From the NCBI GenBank assembly GCA_023634235.1, contig JAMKCF010000008.1, positions 14,929,627 through 14,993,626 of the forward strand: a stretch of DNA of 64,000 nt, written 5' to 3'. Positions 61,557 through 64,000 of the stretch are shown piece after piece. The first letter of the stretch is position 1; every line of letters begins with the position of its first letter. This DNA is from Pisaster brevispinus. Its lineage: Eukaryota > Echinodermata > Asteroidea > Forcipulatida > Asteriidae. The notes beneath the pieces are model-generated. The model was not told the DNA's origin. It did no database searches and saw only the letters and a program-made list of their open reading frames with translations. The position numbers and the translations under genes were made by a program.

Positions 61557-63203
61557 TCAAGGTTCCATCATTTCACCCATTAAGGACCACCTACTACTGA
61601 AAGATTTGACAGAGCAATTAGACACCTCTGGTAGTCCCTCCGAAGCCCAATGTACGGCTTGTTTTTCTAAATAATCTGTCACAAAATCAAATTTGTCACG
61701 GCGCCCGTGTAATGCCTGCAGCATGGTTTCTAAAACATTGACGTCTTTTGCCCGGTGGCAGCAGTCCAACGCCGCCACGTCAATCGGATGTGCCTCCGTG
61801 TTGAAAATATAACCACCAGCGTTGAGGACGCATTCTCCATGGGGGGTCTTGATGATGTCGCCGTGGTCACCATTGTTGTGCAAGAAGTTGTCTTGATCGA
61901 ACAAGAGGTAGAGGTATTTTGTTGTTTCGGAGAGGAAAAATGACTCCATGCGGTTATCAAGCTTGTGATTCCTGACGTCTTTTACCTGCAGCAAACAGTC
62001 GTCAAAATGAGATTGTTATAGTACAATTCATCTTAAACTTGTGGTACACTTATAAATCATGTGCCGGGAAAACAGAGTAGTCTTTGTGCAATCAGCACAT
62101 GAACAGGATGGAACCCAACTTGGAAGCCACCAACATTTTCTGTTGTTCAAAACTGACTCTTTGAAAGCTGATAAAGGCTGAAGTTGCAAGTCTGTTAATA
62201 CTTACACTTGTGTATCCACATGGTGTCCATGCACTCGTCTCTATTGATGTGAGGATGTCACGTCCTACTTCTAAAAGATATGGATCTTTGGTTGCTTGGT
62301 ATAGGTACATCACGCTCTCTATTAACTCTATAGATAGATGGATACAAAGAACTCAAATTCAATATAGGTAGATGGATACAAAAAGAACTCAAATTCAATA
62401 TAGGTAGATGGATACAAAGAACAATCAGGGTGATTGTTTCTTGAAGCTTTTGAGCAGAAAATAATGCTATGCAAGTTTATTGTAATACATTTATTGTCCA
62501 GTTCTTGTTAATCCTTATTTCTGATTGGTCAATTGTGGTGTAAAATATACTCATAATTAACCCCTTGCACTGATGTCACACTGTCTAGCCATTTTGGAAG
62601 TCAAACTGGTGTGTGTCTAACTGCACGAGAGTCACCTCAAATGCACATCTACAGGAGAGTGACAGGGAATGTGACTCCTAAAATAGTGCATTACAGAGCG
62701 TGTTCACAGAACAGGCCTTTTTTGCAGTGCATCATAGGCAAGATTTGGTCTTCATGCAGTGCCCACTGCATGGCTCTGATTGTTTAGGTTCATTCTTGGT
62801 TTGCAAAGTAGCGAAGTTGCGAGGCTTGTGATTGTGTTCATGCCTGCCATTTGAAGATCCTAAGCTGCCCGAGTGCCACCGAGTTGTGAATGTGATTTTC
62901 TTCAGTCGGCCCTTTTAGGGAAAATGACCTCTTCCGGGGAACACTGTAGAGGGCGCACTGTATTGTGAACAGCCTGTATTGAATGGAATCCTTGTGCTTG
63001 GTCCTTGTGGGTTTTTATTTGTGTCATTGCCATATAAAATACACACATTTTCATTTACCTGGCCTCAGTGGGTAGCCTTCTCTTTTATCAATAACTTTAT
63101 TTGTTACAATATTGAAGAACTCTGGAGTGAAACCTAATTGTCGCCACACTTGATGGTAGTTATGCAAAGTCTTCATGGCCTCATCTGTTTTACCCAAAAG
63201 GCT
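61557..63203 (-). CDS. EDEM2: EDEM2-like ER mannosidase, 3' part (runs off the window)
   Basis: EDEM proteins (glycoside hydrolase family 47) trim mannose from misfolded glycoproteins in the ER to mark them for degradation; EDEM2 is credited with the first trimming step. Three exons on the minus strand: 63203-63059, 62327-62206 and 61985-61557, all in phase. They encode [69 protein letters not shown] and [13 protein letters not shown], where the TEAHP Thr binds the calcium of GH47 enzymes. The tail after CCHRAKD is short, as in EDEM2 and unlike EDEM3, and lacks an ER-retention [14 protein letters not shown] with GYPLRPE and the short tail point to EDEM2 over EDEM1. Earlier exons lie beyond position 64000. 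Confidence 0.9.
62333..62425. repeat. 37-bp tandem repeat next to an EDEM2 exon
   Basis: Three units of TAGATGGATACAAAGAACTC plus AAATTCAATATAGG begin six bases upstream of the exon that starts at 62327. The pyrimidine tract of that splice acceptor (complement of TAGATAGATG) is therefore made of repeat sequence. Confidence 0.85.
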
Positions 63204-63337
63204 CTGTAATCAATTGGAACAAAAGTAAAACTTCAAACTTAAGAACATACTTAAATCTCAAATTGAATATGCACATTTTATGTACACTACGGCTGTCAAC
63301 GTGGCCACATATTCTATTTAGCATGTGTACAAGTATA

Positions 63338-63725
63338 ATCATAGATAATAATCAGTTTTTATATAGCACTTTATCTACAGCCGTGTCAAAGTGCTTATAG
63401 ATATGTTTTAAAGACAGGTTTGGTAAAGTTTTTAATTATGAGACCCATTTATGTAGCACCTTGTACGTGTTTACAAGGTGCTGTAGCGCAATCTGCAGCC
63501 AACCATACCAGAAAACATATGGGCAGACCCCTTCTCTTATTGATAAGTGTACTTGGTTCTCTAATACATGCATTACACAACACACAGGACCAACGGCTTA
63601 ATGTCCCATCCAAGGGACAAAGCAATAACGGTCAAGTGTCTTTACCAGGACTCAAACCCACACTCTGCTAATCAGAAACATTAGAGCTTGAGTCCTTGCT
63701 CTAGACCACTCGGCCACGGTATGCC
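63338..63725 (-). repeat. tRNA-derived SINE, family A, near full length
   Basis: On the minus strand: head GCCGAGTGGTCTAGAGCAAG, B box GTGTGGGTTTGAGTCCTGG, a body with GATGGGACATTAAGCCGTTG and GTACACTTATCAATAAGAG, and a tail ending GTGCTATATAAAAACTG. It has the same order of blocks as 38305-38735. Confidence 0.75.
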
Positions 63726-63787
63726 ACTATGCATATAATCTTGTCTCAACATCATGTCATCAGATATGCACATAAGGCAATTCATTA

Positions 63788-63918
63788 GGAATGGGAGAGT
63801 TTGGGACGCTCGGTGGCTGCAGACATACCGGGTAACTTTTGAGCATGCCCACATTTGTGAGAACAATGGAGTTACCTGATAAGTCTGCTGCCACCTAGTG
63901 TCCCCAAAAGTCTCTCAT
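63788..63918. mobile_element. 131-bp palindromic MITE, second full copy
   Basis: The arms GATGAGAGACTTTTGGGGAC (complement of the right edge) and GGGAGAGTTTGGGACGCTCG are symmetric. Inner arms are CGGTGGCTGCAGACATACC and AAGTCTGCTGCCACCTAGTG. The loop contains GAGCATGCCCACATT, as in 12994-13129 (GAGCATGCGCACATT). Confidence 0.7.
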
Positions 63919-64000
63919 CAAATCTGTGCACCAAAAAAGCAATGTTCACCACTAGCCAAATTGTACATGCTTATTATGGCAGGTGCAGTTATTGCATAGT

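Larger units (their letters stand above)
63204..64000. other. EDEM2 intron, rest of window
   Basis: Intron sequence only: a SINE at 63338-63725 and a palindromic MITE at 63788-63918. No further exon is seen before the window ends. Confidence 0.6.

Overview
This is a 64 kb piece of an animal nuclear genome: spliced genes with GT-AG introns, no operons, AT-rich non-coding DNA and many short palindromic transposons and tRNA-derived SINEs. The gene content (SRCR receptor, GPI-anchored alkaline phosphatase, CYP2-clan P450, PIGU, EDEM2) and the repeat load suggest an invertebrate deuterostome, most likely an echinoderm. That assignment is inference. No prokaryotic, organellar or viral gene was recognised.

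Layout. 1-3.5 kb: no firm gene, two palindromic elements and one doubtful terminal exon. 3.57-6.52 kb (-): GT31 beta-1,3-galactosyltransferase-like gene cut by a 1,360-bp inverted-repeat element with a 6-bp target duplication. 8.8-15.6 kb (+): alkaline phosphatase, eight readable exons and a possible damaged signal-peptide exon. 17.4-25.1 kb (+): seven-exon single-pass receptor with three SRCR domains and a tail with four PPxY motifs, followed by a 40-bp minisatellite. 25.1-29.6 kb: non-coding, with SINE and MITE copies. 29.6-39.7 kb (-): complete 11-exon PIGU. 40.05-45.65 kb (+): five-exon homologue of human C18orf21, sharing a 308-bp divergent promoter interval with PIGU. An unrecognised two-exon gene (41.6-42.6 kb) lies inside its first intron. 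46.4-51.1 kb (-): five-exon CYP2-clan P450, convergent with the C18orf21 homologue. 51.8-53 kb: (GA)n tract and two tandem copies of a 475-bp element. 53.1-59.3 kb (+): seven-exon coiled-coil protein whose C-terminus resembles that of CEP290. 61.6-63.2 kb (-): last three exons of an EDEM2-like gene that continues off the right edge.

Functional threads. PIGU is a subunit of the transamidase that attaches GPI anchors, and the alkaline phosphatase here ends in a typical GPI signal. EDEM2 is another ER quality-control factor. PIGU and EDEM2 are also near neighbours in human (20q11.22), so their proximity may be old linkage.

The most interesting observation is the element inside the GT31 gene. 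Its terminal repeats and target duplication place a GT donor and a pyrimidine-rich AG acceptor at its two edges. Removing it between those sites restores one open frame of 531 codons, so it looks like a transposon acting as a newly gained intron (introner). Two other elements in the window share its architecture of outer terminal repeats around arrays of short palindromes, with unrelated sequences. All exon boundaries come from reading frame, splice consensus and remembered family conservation; no alignment or transcript data were available.
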